A stretch of 64,000 nt of DNA from positions 505,315,001 through 505,379,000 of the forward strand of contig NC_092336.1 of the NCBI RefSeq assembly GCF_046630445.1, read 5' to 3'. Under the pieces are notes generated by a model, which saw only the letters and a list, made by a program, of their open reading frames with translations, ran no database searches and was not told where the DNA came from. This document shows, in pieces, positions 1-11,426 of this stretch. The position numbers were made by a program, and so were the translations under genes. The stretch is from Rutidosis leptorrhynchoides (Eukaryota; Streptophyta; Magnoliopsida; Asterales; Asteraceae). Position 1 is the first letter of the stretch. Each line of letters begins with the position of its first letter.

Positions 1-1308
1 CGTCACACTTGGCCTTATTATATGTTGATATTTGGATATTAAGAAGAACATTAAACTTGTATGTGAACATGTGAAACCTTATACATTGTGTGCTAGATGC
101 GTCATAAAACGATATGTCTGGATTCTGTCTAAACCAGAACACTTGACTTTCGTGCTAAATCTGTACAAATTGGCTAAACAAAAAGCTTAGATCTTTTTAC
201 CACTTAAACTTTGGGATGTTAGTTATCATCTCCCACTATCCATGTGTCAATTGGATTTTTCTAGAAATGATAAATCATACAAAATTGTTGCGCGTGCAGA
301 AACTGAATTGGTGAAAATCCTATGTAACTTGAGTTATAGAAATCATTTGAGGGCATGGTTAGAATTTTTAGAAAGCTTATAACATCATGTTTTGATCAAG
401 AGTGAATCACATTTCCATGATTTATGAGTTGTGATTTATGCTTGTTAGGTTGCATGACTTGCACGAACACGTATTGACACTATAACTAGTAAACACGTAA
501 ATGACAAACTGGGATCTAAAACTTGTTAGTTGACCTAGGGTTGACTCATTGAACAAGATTCAATGACCTACTGATGTGTTTAATCTTGGTTGACCATTTT
601 GACCAAGTTTGACTTTTGTTGACTTGCATGAACTGTGTTGACTATGTGTTGACTTTTACTACCTTATCGAGTCGGTCTGAGCTATAAGACAACATGTACA
701 CTATGGAATAACATAGTGTGTTATTATAAACTTACTTGAACAATCTAAATGATCAGGTTGAGTTAGACAATAGTAATCGTCCGATTTACTTACGGCTTTT
801 TGACTATCATTTACAGTGCACATAAGGTGAGTCTACAGTCCCATTTTCACTAATACTTTTGGGATGAGATACATGCTACTTTCGAACTGTTTCTTAAACT
901 GTTTACAAATGCTTTTACTTTGACAGGAGTACTACTATACATATGAGTTATTGTTCGAAAATTCCTTAGCTTGAATACTTTAATTACCTTTTGGTAAGCG
1001 CGAACTAGATGGACGGATCCGTTAGGTTAGGCAAGCCTCACCCTATTAAACTTGGGTGCATATTTTTTGTATAATTTTACACTCGAACAAGTGTATGTGG
1101 TATATAGGGTAAAGGATAAGCATAATTCTAAACTACTCGAGGTGTTAAGTTAGTATTCAAGTGCTCATAAGATGTATCTACTTTTTACAACACTTGGGTT
1201 GTACGTTAGAAAATCTCGTTGTCTAAAACAAATAATTATTTATCTGAATACTGTTTTTCAGACACTTTTTTATGTTACTTAAAGATGTGGTTTGCAAACA
1301 TGAGAAAC
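1..1308 (+). repeat. Decayed LTR of the Tekay/LARD type, left end outside window
   Basis: No coding capacity is visible. The stretch has the same order of landmarks as the better LTRs in this window: a GTGAGT at 827-832 preceded by AAG, a diverged copy of the GGGCTGAGAATACATGC block near 861-877, the GCGCGAA motif near 1008, and a palindrome CGGATCCG at 1014-1021. The acceptor-side half of the module is not recognisable before the hAT-like element begins at 1309. Orientation is inferred from the order of these blocks. It could also be an old internal fragment of a related element; the landmarks favour an LTR. Confidence 0.5.
827..832 (+). promoter_or_regulatory. Splice-donor-like GTGAGT of the LTR module
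   Basis: AAG followed by GTGAGT stands at the same place, relative to the GAGATACATGC block and the palindrome, as in the LTRs at 8580 and 60126. No matching acceptor is seen here, so this is only half of the module. Confidence 0.3.
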
Positions 1309-1564
1309 TAAGGCTGTAAACGAGCCGAGTAGAGCCCGAGCTTGATAGTGTTCGAGCTCGGCTCGTTTGCGTTTTCAAAAGCTCGAGCTCGGCTTGTTTC
1401 GAGCTTTAATTTTAAGCTCGAGCTCGGCGTGTGATTCATGTGAAAAACTCGAGCTCGACTCGTTAAAAGCTCGTTTGTTTAAACTTTAAATGTACTTAGC
1501 TTATGAAAATCTAGATTCAATAGAGTAAGATGAGATCAATTTCTAAATATTTGAACTGTTGTTT

Positions 1565-1843
1565 TTTTTTTAAGGCGAAAAAAGTATATTAATAGAACCT
1601 TCATCGGAACGATGAAGAAAATACAACATATTACATTGGAAGATGCTTGAAAGCCCGAAAAAAAGACATTAATTGAAAATACATCGGGAAAGACACCTAA
1701 AAGAAAACATTGTGAGCGAGCGACCTTAACCGAGAATGAGAGCCCACATAATTCAGGACTTAAACAAACCACCAAAGAGAGGCCCAACCTTCTTACTGGG
1801 CCTAAAAGTCCAAAGACATGAATAGCATTTTGAACTGTTGTTT
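1565..1843 (-). mobile_element. 5'-truncated L1-type retroposon with 15-bp target duplication
   Basis: The 15-bp sequence TTTGAACTGTTGTTT occurs at 1550-1564 and again at 1829-1843. The insert starts with a run of T on the plus strand, which is a poly(A) tail for a minus-strand insert. The adjoining sequence, read on the minus strand, resembles plant LINE 3' ends (a run ending in TATTAATATACTTTTTTCGCC before the A tail). Only about 265 bp are present, so it is dead on arrival. A SINE is an alternative, but I see no clear pol III boxes. Confidence 0.6.
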
Positions 1844-2318
1844 ATGTCCACCAAGGCTTTATGGCCTGCAGGCTGCAACCCAAATAGCAAAATGGCCCGA
1901 AGTTCAACGCATAAAAATAAGACTTTGTTAAGATTAAAATTAGCTTCCACTAATATTAATATAAAGATGGAAAATGATAAAATTTGTATTTGCTGGCGAT
2001 GTGGGACTAGCTCCTTTACAATTTTGCTAAAATGAATATAAATTGAAAGATAATAATTATACATATAGATATCTAAAAACTTCTGAAGCTTGGAAATGAA
2101 AAAAATGGACCATGGCTTGGGAACTGAGTAGACGTAGTTGGGAATAAAAGTTAGTAATAACCCTCCTCCAGGGAAACCTAATCGTCTATTAAATTGTAAA
2201 ATTAAAAAGGAATGAGCATTAACCCCTTTGTTAGCTTTTTGACATCCGAAAATTGAAGTTTTGTATTTACTTACAAATTTAAATTCTAATTAAAATTAAC
2301 AATATAGTTATAATTATA

Positions 2319-2545
2319 GGAAAATGATAAACGTAACCCTAAGGGCTACACTTAAGCATACCAAAAATAATTTTATGCCATATTTATAACTCAACCTTGC
2401 CATGAATAATATTAATCCCAAATTTATATAAAAAAAGTTGATATTAAAAAATGAATATTTTTACTTTGTAATTAACTAAAAAACTTTATAAACTTATTTA
2501 TAGTAAGCTTAAACGTAGCCCTTAGAGCTACGTTTATTAAAATCC
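2319..2545. mobile_element. MITE with about 30-bp terminal inverted repeats
   Basis: The left end near 2319-2352 (GATAAACGTAACCCTAAGGG) is matched by the complement of the right end near 2510-2545 with few mismatches. Both ends contain the block CTAAGGGCTAC. The inside is AT-rich and non-coding. I cannot fix the target duplication because both flanks are simple AT sequence, so the superfamily stays open. Confidence 0.6.
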
Positions 2546-2567
2546 ATAATTATAATAGGAGTATATG

Positions 2568-2699
<132 letters not shown>

Positions 2700-2944
2700 T
2701 GAAAGCTCGTTTAGGCTTGCGAGCTTAATCGAGCTCGATATCTAAAGCTCGAGCTCGTTTATTAAACGAGTTTTATATTAAGCTTGATTTCTGGCTCGAG
2801 CTCGTTTAGGCTCGGCTCGAACCGAGCTTTTAGCGAGCCGATCTCGAGTAGCTCACGAGTAGCTCGACTCATTTACAACATTAGGAGAAACAAAACATTT
2901 TTGTTGTCTTACACATTTAAAATAGGACATGGTATTGTCTACAA

Positions 2945-2946
2945 CC

Positions 2947-2994
<48 letters not shown>

Positions 2995-3190
2995 ACCCAA
3001 TCCCACGAATGTAGAGTATGGGGGAGGTGGAGTGTAGACAATCATTCCTCGAACCCTAGATTAGAAGGAAGTCCCTACTCCACCCGCGGGTATAGAACCC
3101 GTGACTAGATAAGATCGTCCCTCCCTCTACTCGAAGAGCTAAGAGATTGCTTCCTAAAGGACCTCCGGCCAGGAATGCTCCTCCAAACGA
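2945..3190 (-). mobile_element. Au/TS-like SINE with (TTG)n tail
   Basis: The plus strand shows an AAC tract at 2945-2993, followed by a block whose minus-strand reading has the order of plant Au/TS SINEs: a GAGGTCCTTTAGGAAGCA box, a diverged middle with TCTACACTCCACCTCCCC, GTGGGATTGGGTA, and a (TTG)n 3' tail. The middle carries extra sequence with GGTTCTATACCCGCGGG that I do not recognise, so it may be a composite or diverged copy. The 5' end is estimated. Confidence 0.55.
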
Positions 3191-3396
3191 AATAGTGCGG
3201 GCAAACGTACCTGTAAGAGTTATGTGCAGAAATAGCAACTATACAAAGTATCCATAAAAGAAAACACATATAGCAGTTATGCACAACAGTAGGACATATA
3301 ATATGGATAATATAATGCGCAGAAATATGTAAATCCAAGTAGACATGCAAACAATCAAAATACACCCCCCTCCACACACACACACCCCCCACCCAC
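3191..3396. other. Unassigned spacer with a CA/C-rich tract
   Basis: This stretch has no ORF of note. It holds a low-complexity run of C and CA at about 3361-3395 directly before the TGTAACGACCC LTR start. Confidence 0.5.
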
Positions 3397-4096
3397 TGTA
3401 ACGACCCTGGATTTTCTAACGTATATTTATTAATATTTATTATTAATGCATGCGTTTTAATAAACGTGTTCTTATACGTGTTACTTGTTATCGTATTTAA
3501 CTTTTCATGGCCTGACTTGTCTTTGTGACACACGTACTTCTCACGAATAATATTTTCGAATATTATTTACATTCATGATTAATTAATATTGATCATTTTT
3601 AATTAACTAATGTAACTAGTTAATTACTTGGGCTTTGTTTATTTAATTTGTTACATACTTGGACTTTTATTATTTGATATGGACTTGGAAGCCCACCCTA
3701 CTCTCTTAATTGACTAGTTAGCCCATTATTATGCAAATATTACATTAAGATAAAACTAGATTAATTAGCTTAGTTAGAAAGACTAGTTACTAGTATACTT
3801 ACACACCTTTCCCACACCATTTAGCTTTAATACCATTTCAAGTTCTCACCACCTCCCCATGCATGAAAGTAGATTTGAACCTTGCCCCTTTTGGCTCCCT
3901 TAAAACCGTCAGTTTTGGTGTGTAGGAGGGAGGAGTTCAATTTTTTTTTTGTATACTTATTTACTAGTATTACTTCCTCATTTCTTCACACACACATACT
4001 TACACTTTCTCTCAACTTTCTCTCATCTTTTTTTTCTCTCAAATATTGTAAGTAACAAAACTTTTTCTTCTTCTTTTTCTTGTTCCAAAACCGAAT
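3397..4096 (+). repeat. LTR fragment starting TGTAACGACCC, cut by the LINE
   Basis: TGTAACGACCCTGG at 3397 matches the LTR start shared by the elements in this window (TGTAACGACCC or TGTGACGACCC). The following 700 bp are AT-rich and then pyrimidine-rich near 3990-4090, as in many plant LTR leaders. No PBS is seen before the LINE begins at about 4097, nor an obvious continuation after 7020, so it is a fragment. Confidence 0.5.
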
Positions 4097-4116
4097 ACAT
4101 CATCATCATTTTCATC

Positions 4117-5706
4117 ATGTCCTCCGTCAGTAGAAGCTCTTTCATGTCAAGCTTCAATCTATCCTCCAATCTACGTTTGGGTCTACCCCTTCTCCTTACG
4201 CCCCCAACAACGAGAGTCTCGACTCTCCTAACCGGGGCTAAAAGTGGGCGCCTCATAACATGCCCAAATCATCTAAGTCGTCCTTCCCTCAGCTTGTTGG
4301 TTATGTTCCCAACTTCCAAGTTCTTCCTTAAAAATTCCATTTGGTATCATATCTAGCATGGTCTTACCACACGTCCACCTAAGCATCCTCATTTCTACCA
4401 CCTCCATCCTCCTCTCTTGGCTTTCGTCATTGGCCAGCACTCTGAGCCGTACAACATGGCTGGTCTGATTGCCACCTTGAAGAATTCCCCTTTCAATTTA
4501 AAGGGTACCTTCTTGTCACACAACACCCATTTCGCTGCCCTCCACTTCAACCATCCTACTCGTATACGATGCGTCACATCCTCATCTATCCTTCCTGTTT
4601 TGTGAAGCATCGAGCCTAAATTTCTAAAGGAATCTTGTGGAGGTAAAATCTGATCCCCAATTTGGACATCCACTATATCCTCTTGTTCCTCTTCGTTCAT
4701 CTTAAAATCACATCTAAGGTACTCCGATTTAAGTCTGCTAATCCGTAGGCCATTTGATTCTAGGGCCATCCTCCATTGCTCTAGTCTTCTGTTAAGCTCA
4801 TCCTGGGAATCTGAAACTAATACAATATCATCGGTGAATATTAGGCACCATGAGATGTTATCTTGTATCCTCTGAGTTAGTTCGTCTTAGATCAAAGCGA
4901 AAAGATATGGGCTAAGGGCCGATCCTTGATGTAAACCTACCTCTACCGGGAAAAAGTCTGTGTTTCCTACCATCGTACGTACCCGAGTCTTCACCCCCTC
5001 GTACATATCTCTAATGGTTCTTATATATCTACTTGGGACGCCCCTAACATTAAGAGTCTCCCAAATCAGCTCGCGCGGGACACAATCATAAGCCTTTTCC
5101 AAGTCTAAGAACGCCATGTGTAGGTTCTTTTGTTTTTCCCTATACTTCCCCATAAGGCTTCTAACGATGTGAATCACCTCCATCGACGAGCGTCCTGGCA
5201 TGAAACCGAATTGGTTCTCTGAAACCATTGTCTCGCGTCGGAGCCTCGTCTCAATCACCCTCTACCAAAGCTTCATAGTATGGCTAAGTAACTTTATGCC
5301 TCTGTAATTACTACATATTTTCGCACCTCCCTTGTTCTTGTAAATGGGAATAACCTAACCGAGTCTCCATTTCATAGGCATCTTTGCGCTTCTAAACGCC
5401 GTGTTAAAAAGGTTTGTCAACCATCTAACCCCATCGCGTCCTTGGCAACTCCACGCCTCAATCGGAATTTGTTCTGGTCCTACTGCTTTGTTTCTCCCCA
5501 TCTTTTGTAGACCCGATCTAACTTCCTCCTGGTTAATCCTCGTGCAGAAACAGTTGTTTTGATATTCATGAACCTCATGGAGTTCCATGTTCTGCTCCGT
5601 TCTTTCCCTACTGAAAAGGGATGCAAAATACTCTTCCCATCTTTTCCTAATAAGGTCTTCTATCACTATACTTTGACCTGCTTCATCCTTGATATATTTG
5701 ACGTTA
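4117..5706 (-). pseudogene. LINE reverse transcriptase, broken by stops
   Basis: Open segments lie at 5355-5666, 4887-5258, 4395-4769 and up to 4256. They contain the RT block GRNKAVGPEQIPIEAW, the SNYRGIKLL and FMPGRSS motifs, [10 protein letters not shown] with the first catalytic Asp, [15 protein letters not shown], and the active-site box, which reads FTDD rather than the usual FADD or YADD (about 4833-4844). The C-terminal part has RLRWFGHVMRRP and APVRRVE, typical of RTE-clade RTs. In-frame stops occur near 5355 and 5269, and after the FALI at about 4888. The element cannot encode a working enzyme as it stands. Confidence 0.85.
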
Positions 5707-5707
5707 A

Positions 5708-7015
5708 CTAAGCCCCTACCTCAGCTTTAGCTATTCTATATATGTCATTGGCTCCCTCTTTAGAGTCTAGTTTCCTATATAAATCTTCATAAGCTTTGTC
5801 TTTTGCAATTTCTACGGCCTTCTTTACTTCTCTTTTAGCTTCTTTATATGTTTCTTCTACCCTAGTTCTCTCTGCAGGTGTCCCTTCCCCAAAAGTAATG
5901 AGCTTCCTAAACCTCGTCTGCTTTAACGCGACTTTCATTTGGACATCGTCACTAAGCCACCATGACTCTCTACTACTCTTATGGGCTCTCGACGTCCCTA
6001 ATGCCACCCCTAAAGCTTCTTTTGCCACCTCTCTGATAGTGGACGCCATCCAGTTCCATATCTGGTCTATGTCAGTAGGGGCTACGTTATCCCCTTCTAC
6101 ACTCAATCTATCAGTCACGGTCGCTCTAAAAGTCTCTGCCTTCGCTCCATGTAGATTCTTCCAAAGGATTCTATGTTCCACAACCCTGGCCCTTCTGCCA
6201 ACTCTTCCCCGGGTGACTAGGTCCATGACCAACAATCTATGCTGGGAGGAGCACGTCAAGGCCGGAAGGACCTTACATTCTCTACATGTCCTAAGTTCCC
6301 CTTTACGAAGGAGAAAAAAGTCAATTTGGGTGCGACGACCCCCGCTATGAAAAGTGGCTAACTGAGCATCCCTCTTCTTGAAGAAAGAGTTTGCTACAAC
6401 CAACTCGTGGGCAATGGCAAACTCAAGAATTGAGCGCCCTTCTTCGTTTCTAGGACCAAACCCAAAGCCCCCATGGGTTCCCTCGTAACCTTCTGCCTCC
6501 GCTCCTATGTGTCCATTCAGATCACCCCCTATAATCAGCCGATGATCCGCTGGGCACCCCCTCACTACCTCATCTAACAATTCCCAAAAACTCTTCTTTT
6601 TCGCATCACTTAAACCCGCATGAGGTGCATATGTGCTAATGATCGTGAAAGTCTCCTCCTTAATAATTAGACTAACCAACATAATCATATTGCTAAACCT
6701 ACCCACGTCAACAACGTTAACCTTATGTAGATTTCCCAAAAAGATACCTACCCCGTTCCGTGCTATCCTAGAATCCGGGTACCACAACCTATAGTCCTTA
6801 ATATCTACCGCCCCTTCACCTTTCCATCTAGTCTCTTGAACACACCCTATGTCCACATTACACTTAAGGAAGGTATCAACGAGCTCAATCCTCTTGCCCA
6901 TCAAGGTTCCTATATTCCAACTACCCACTCTAATCCTACCAAGGGTGGCTACCCTACTACCTCCTCTAACCCGTCTGGGCCTACCTACCCCTAAACTAGG
7001 AGGACATGACCTCAA
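5708..7015 (-). pseudogene. LINE endonuclease domain (435-residue open frame)
   Basis: The frame encodes an apurinic endonuclease-like (EEP fold) domain that nicks target DNA for target-primed reverse transcription. Visible motifs in order are SWNIGTL (about residue 32), QETRW (about 60), STYAPHAG (about 128), GGDLNGHIG (about 163, metal-binding Asp/Asn), the IDFFLLR region (about 233) and SSQHRLLVMD (about 256, catalytic His). Plant genomes often annotate such ORFs as craniofacial development protein 2-like. The C-terminal third is the linker to the RT. It ends in a stop at 5708 where a small deletion and frameshift separate it from the RT part. This is not a host gene; the strand and motifs fit the RTE-type LINE only. 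Confidence 0.85.
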
Positions 7016-7020
7016 GTGAC

Positions 7021-7360
7021 CATAGGCATGCGTAAGATCTATATTAACTTATACACCAAAAGATGACCAAGTACAATCTAAAAATAAGAAAAATATGGTT
7101 ATCATAAATAAGTACTTATTGTTAATTATAATATTAAAAACAGGAAATAAATAAAAATAGATGTATGTTATAGATAATTTGGATTTCAAACAGACAAGAA
7201 AGTATAATATGGATATAGTTATAATATATAACACAGATATGAATATAGTTATAATTATGATTACATGAATATATAACAGTGGTATATATAATGGTTTACT
7301 CCTAATAAATAAATATAAATAAAGACAGGAATCAGAAATCAGTTAACACAAACGAGAGAT
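7021..7360. other. AT-rich sequence without a recognised feature
   Basis: The stretch is AT-rich with no repeats, motifs or ORFs that I can assign. It could be the continuation of the LTR fragment that ends at 4096, but I see no sequence proof. Confidence 0.4.
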
Positions 7361-7625
7361 AGAATTTTAACCGGCCGAAAAGATTAATTTTCGGTAAACA
7401 GGAAGCGTCGGCGGCGGAGGTATTGCGGTGAAGCAAAGGGTGGTAATTTCCTATGCGAAAAAACGTTCCTGGGCCAGGTACGAGGTCTGTGATTGTTCAC
7501 TCTCCGAGATTTGGCCGGAAAAGCTTGTAAATTGGCCGAAAAAACCCAACTACGACTGTTGTTCTTGGCGGCGCGTGGGTTCTCCGATGCTGACGATACT
7601 GGTCTCGTTCTGATCGTTAGCTATA
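7361..7625. other. GC-richer unclassified segment
   Basis: This piece is clearly richer in G and C than its surroundings and has repeated GGCCG and CGGCGG runs. A 61-codon open frame runs on the plus strand at 7428-7613, but its protein (start MKQRVVISYAKKRSW) shows no family I recognise. It may be a captured gene fragment or part of a DNA transposon. Confidence 0.3.
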
Positions 7626-8104
7626 ATCAAGTTAAATAGAAGTGGCAGTGCCTTCTTAAAATCAATAGAATTGATGAATTTTGACAAGCAAAATATTAGG
7701 ATTCTTGGTAATATTTCTGTACGTTAGGAGAAAAAAATGGGGAAGTCTACAAACATTTGAAACATGACATTTGATGTCTACAACTTTTAATACAAAACCT
7801 TTGTGGTCTAATACTGATAAACGTTTACTGATATCTGATTTATGATAACTGATTTCGGATACTGATTACTGATAAAAGATTTCTTACTAATTTCAAAAAA
7901 CCGATTATCTGAAACATACTGGTATTTATTTACTTAAACATGTAGATTCACCAACATTATTGTTGACCCATTTTGTATGTTTTATCTCAGGTATTTAATG
8001 TTTCCACTGTAGAACTTTGCTTTTACATAGAAGTCAAGTCATGCACTGAGACCAGAGTTAACATCGCCGTTAATGGACTTTGACGTGGTGTTAAAATCCG
8101 TGTC
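7626..8104. other. Spacer without recognised feature
   Basis: AT-rich sequence; around 7815-7920 it has loose short repeats of the form ACTGATA. I see no gene, LTR end or transposon end here. Confidence 0.4.
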
Positions 8105-8447
8105 TGTGATGGGCGGGTATTTATAAAAAGAATGTATCCGCATGCACAAGTCGGGTAAAATTTGTACCCGTTGGTGGGTCGCAGGCGGGTCACGGGTATA
8201 CCTGCATATATATTTAATTATATAATATATAATTTAATTTTATTAATGTATTTTCATAATTATTCGTGGGTTTACCCGCGAGTAACGGTATCCATGATTA
8301 AATATTAGTTATAGTGCACATTTTGTAAACCCGTGAGTCGGGGGTACTAGTAGAAACTTTGATCTGTTGGCGAGTAAATAAATACACATGGGTGAAAAAA
8401 AATCTTGACGAGCAAGTACCCGTTACCCACGGGTGCCATCCCAAGGA
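8105..8447. mobile_element. Possible hAT-type MITE with GGGTACCC-rich ends
   Basis: The left part (TGATGGGCGGGTAT, GGGTCGCAGGCGGGTCACGG) and the right part (GTACCCGTTACCCACGGG, GCCATCCC) are rich in GGGTA and its complement and run in opposite directions. This resembles a known style of plant hAT-like non-autonomous elements. I could not find a convincing 8-bp target duplication, so the limits are approximate. Confidence 0.35.
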
Positions 8448-9227
8448 AAGGGAAGGTTTTAAGGGGGAAGGAGATGTCATTTTGAGGGTTATAAAGAAGC
8501 GGGCGATAATTTTCTAGGTGGATTGTAGTATGCATAAGGGTAATTTATTTTTAATGCTGATAGTAAATAGTAAAATTATTGTGACGACCCAGAAATTTCT
8601 GACCAAATTTAAACTTAATTTTACATGGTTCTAACACGATAAGCAATGTTGAAGTCTCAAAATTTTGGAACTATATTCATGTAATCAATTACCCTTTGAC
8701 TATGCTCGACGATTCACTAATATTTATGTGTATATAGATATGTATATATAATATCTAAGTTTATATTTTTTAAATAATAATATCATTATTTTACAAAGTG
8801 ATAAAATATAATATTAACTTAGTCGTAAAACGTTTTGGATTTAAAATAATATTATTATAATATATATTTGTAAATAACGAGACGTCGATTTATAGAAGAA
8901 AATGACCAAAACACTCAAATGAATAAGTTATACTTTGAGTGGGATAATTTTTCTTTAATTTGAGTCTTATTATTGATAAAGGTACATTGCATGAAACGTA
9001 AAGTACCAGTTTTCTAAGCGTACGAAAATGCGTTCGAAAAACTGGAACCGGTACTTAAGTCGAACGTCAACGTACAATTCATCGGTGTAAAAATTATAAA
9101 TCAACTATACACGAGAATATAATATAATATTTAATTAATTCTAAAGATTAAATATTAATATATATATTTATGTTAAATAATAGTGTCGGTAGAGATTTTT
9201 AATCAATTATGAGCAATAATAGAAGCT

Positions 9228-9303
9228 CATGCGATCACATGGCTTCTTCCCTTGCCTCCCATGCGATCGCATGAGGGGTTAGGTGGAGTCAGGTACTATA
9301 AAT
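9228..9303 (+). promoter_or_regulatory. Paired 14-bp palindromes upstream of the LTR TATA box
   Basis: CATGCGATCACATG (9228-9241) and CATGCGATCGCATG (9260-9273) stand about 24 bp before TATAAAT (9297-9303). The same arrangement exists in both LARD-3 LTRs. A binding site for a dimeric factor near the core promoter is an inference; the sequence shows only the palindromes and their spacing. Confidence 0.55.
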
Positions 9304-9353
9304 TTGAACGTCTGCAGTTTGTGAGATGCATTCTTCATCAAGCACTCCTAAAT

Positions 9354-9361
9354 CATTATTA

Positions 9362-9455
<94 letters not shown>
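9354..9455 (+). repeat. (ATT)n microsatellite in the LTR leader
   Basis: About 100 bp of ATT units begin some 55 bp after the TATA box. Long Leu or Tyr runs in translations of this region come from the repeat and are not protein-coding. Confidence 0.95.
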
Positions 9456-9456
<1 letters not shown>

Positions 9457-10548
9457 ATTAAGTTTATTAATTTTATTAGTATTAGTATTATTAGGAGCGA
9501 TATTATTAGTGTTATATATAAAATACTACGACGAGGTCATGGACAAGTTATTTCAAACGTGTTTTACGAGCGGGATAGAGCTAAGGAAAATATGGGTTAT
9601 AGCTATGGAGATTATGGGTATGGTTCGGGGGTTTTGCTCGCGAGTCAAACTAGTGTTTATCATCTCCGTTGCGTCTACGTACTTTTCTACAATATTGAAT
9701 CACAATATTAATACGTAAGCATTTATATCTTATCTTTTATATATTAATAGTGTACCCATGTCTAGTGCTCGAGTATATATGTTTATGTACGCGTGTATGC
9801 TTTAATTTTGTCGTTAGATAGTTTATGATGAATCACGAATTTGATACATATGTTATTTATAAAAGATATATGATATGCATGTCGTTGGAAAGCTATCGAA
9901 AAATTAATAACTTTTCATTTAGAAATCGCGTGATTTTGATGAACGGAATAAAAGATATGGTCAACTGAATTATGGTTAACGTTAATTGAAATTGTGTTTG
10001 AAACTGTGAATTAATATTTAAACAACTTGTTTATGAGATTGATAAATTGGATTTTCAAATATTACTAATTGAGTAAATGAATTTCTATATAAGGCACGTC
10101 TCGTCTTGTTGAACAATTATCAAAGTTGACTGTCTTATCATGTTTTAAAGCTTTATAAACACTATAATCTGATTTTACAAGTATTGGGAAACTATGTGAA
10201 ATAATGAAATATTTTCGATTGCCATGATAATTCAAATATAACATAGCTCCTGAAATAAATAATATTTTGAGTTTGTAAAACTATAAATTCGTTCAATTAT
10301 CAAGACTTATACTATGTTAATAAACATGTATAGATTTAAAGATCATATTGGGTCAGGTTGACTTTTGAGATGACTTTTGTTAACTTTTGCATGTCGGTCT
10401 TGAGCATTAGGATTGTGATACACTATGACCCAACCTAGCTTATTAGACATGTATTGACCAACATATGTTCTCTAGGTTGAGATCTACGGTTAATTTTGCA
10501 TACCGAGTTTCGGTCACTTTTTGGTGAATGACCTTATGTGCTGCTAAG

Positions 10549-11072
10549 GTGAGTTTCATTTGCTCCTTTTTAATTGCTTTTGCAATCTATATTTTTGGGC
10601 TGAGAATACATGCAGTTTATTTTAAACGCAATGAACACAAGTACATACTAAATTCTACACTGAGTTTAAACCGAAAATCCCTTAGCTTTGGTAACTAGTA
10701 ACTGCCAGTTATAAGAACTGGTGGGCGCGAATAGTTGTATATGGATCCATAGGGCTTGACATCCCCATCTGTTCCAGGTATAGAAACCCTAGCCTGAACT
10801 ATAAAACAGACGTATGCTATTTGAGTTTAGTACACGTTGGATTACGTGTATTGTACATGTTGGTTGCATGTATGTTAAAACAGGGGTACTTATTATATAT
10901 ACGTTAAAGTTTAGTTACCAGGGTGCTCAATTTCGTAGAATATTTTGATAAACGTTTCTGGATGAAACAACTGAAATCTTGTGATCCACCTTTATATACA
11001 GATTTTGCACAACATTAAAACTATGAACTCACCAACCTTTGTGTTCACACTTTTAAGCTTGTTTATTCTCAG
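10549..11072 (+). other. Intron-like LTR module (524 bp)
   Basis: The module begins AAG|GTGAGTTTCA and ends TTTATTCTCAG|GT. CTGAGAATACATGC lies at 10600-10613 and its near inverse (TTGTTTATTCTCAG) ends at 11072. The central palindrome TATGGATCCATA is at 10740-10751, and CCAGTT/AACTGG arms form a nearby small hairpin. Splicing or RNA folding is inferred from this arrangement and from its repetition in the other LTRs. Confidence 0.5.
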
Positions 11073-11269
11073 GTTAATAGAAGTCTTCCATTGTTTTTCT
11101 TATATGTAAAAACTAGCATGCATTTTCAAAACACAAAATGTTTTCATCAGGTTCATACTTTCCCTAAGAATCCAAATTTTTCTAAGTCACGTAGGACTTT
11201 AACTATGACCCTTAAGTTTCATTAACTTGGAACTTGTTCGTTGTTATGAATTGAATTGACGGAATTTGT

Positions 11270-11426
11270 ATCGTGACGTGAAAAAGGAATCATCATCATT
11301 GTATATAGTGTGAAATAGAGTGAAAAATAAAAGAATAAATTGTGTGAAGTGTGATTTCCTATTATTTCAGAGTATTTTTAGTTCTGTACTGCTTGAGGAC
11401 AAGCAATGTTCAAAGTGTGGGGAGTT
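11270..11426 (+). other. 3' internal end and PPT of a Tat/Athila-type element
   Basis: CTTGAGGACAAGCAATG followed by AAGTGTGGGGAG (about 11392-11424) is the signature found just before the 3' LTR of plant Tat/Athila-lineage Ty3 elements, where the G-rich run acts as polypurine tract. The sequence further left is cut off by the LTR at 8580. Confidence 0.75.

Larger units (their letters stand above)
4097..7020 (-). mobile_element. RTE-type LINE (non-LTR retrotransposon), degenerate
   Basis: One reading unit on the minus strand carries an AP-endonuclease domain followed by reverse transcriptase, the order of the RTE clade. The 3' end runs into an ATG-rich tract at about 4097-4120 (short tandem ATG units), in keeping with the microsatellite-like 3' ends of RTE elements. 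At least four in-frame stops or shifts break it. No target duplication could be found. The 5' limit is set just above the first Met of the endonuclease frame, so the real end may lie further right. Confidence 0.8.
8580..11270 (+). repeat. LTR of a LARD-3-related element, 3' end eroded
   Basis: The start TGTGACGACCCAGAAATTTC and the following AAATTTAAACTTAA match the sense-strand start of the LARD-3 LTR. Downstream come a paired palindrome, a TATA box, an ATT microsatellite, the intron-like module and the GTTTATTCTCAGG end block, in the same order as in LARD-3. After about 11100 similarity fades, and neither the expected LTR end nor a PBS is seen before Tat sequence near 11270. It is a solo or truncated copy that probably inserted into the Tat internal region. 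Confidence 0.65.

Noticed and set aside
2784..3014. Protein with a poly-Gln end
   Set aside because: The Gln run is the AAC/CAA tail of the SINE, and the rest runs over the hAT subterminal repeat.
5796..6350. 184-codon plus-strand frame across the LINE endonuclease
   Set aside because: The minus-strand frame has clear endonuclease motifs; this one has none and is a shadow.
9252..9718. Poly-Tyr and poly-Leu proteins, and similar Leu/Ile runs at 41420, 46012 and 46043
   Set aside because: These are translations of ATT/AAT microsatellites.
8575..11366. ATTAT at 8575-8579 and near 11359 as a target duplication for the LTR at 8580
   Set aside because: The right-hand copy does not follow an LTR-type CA end, and the sequence is too simple to be convincing.
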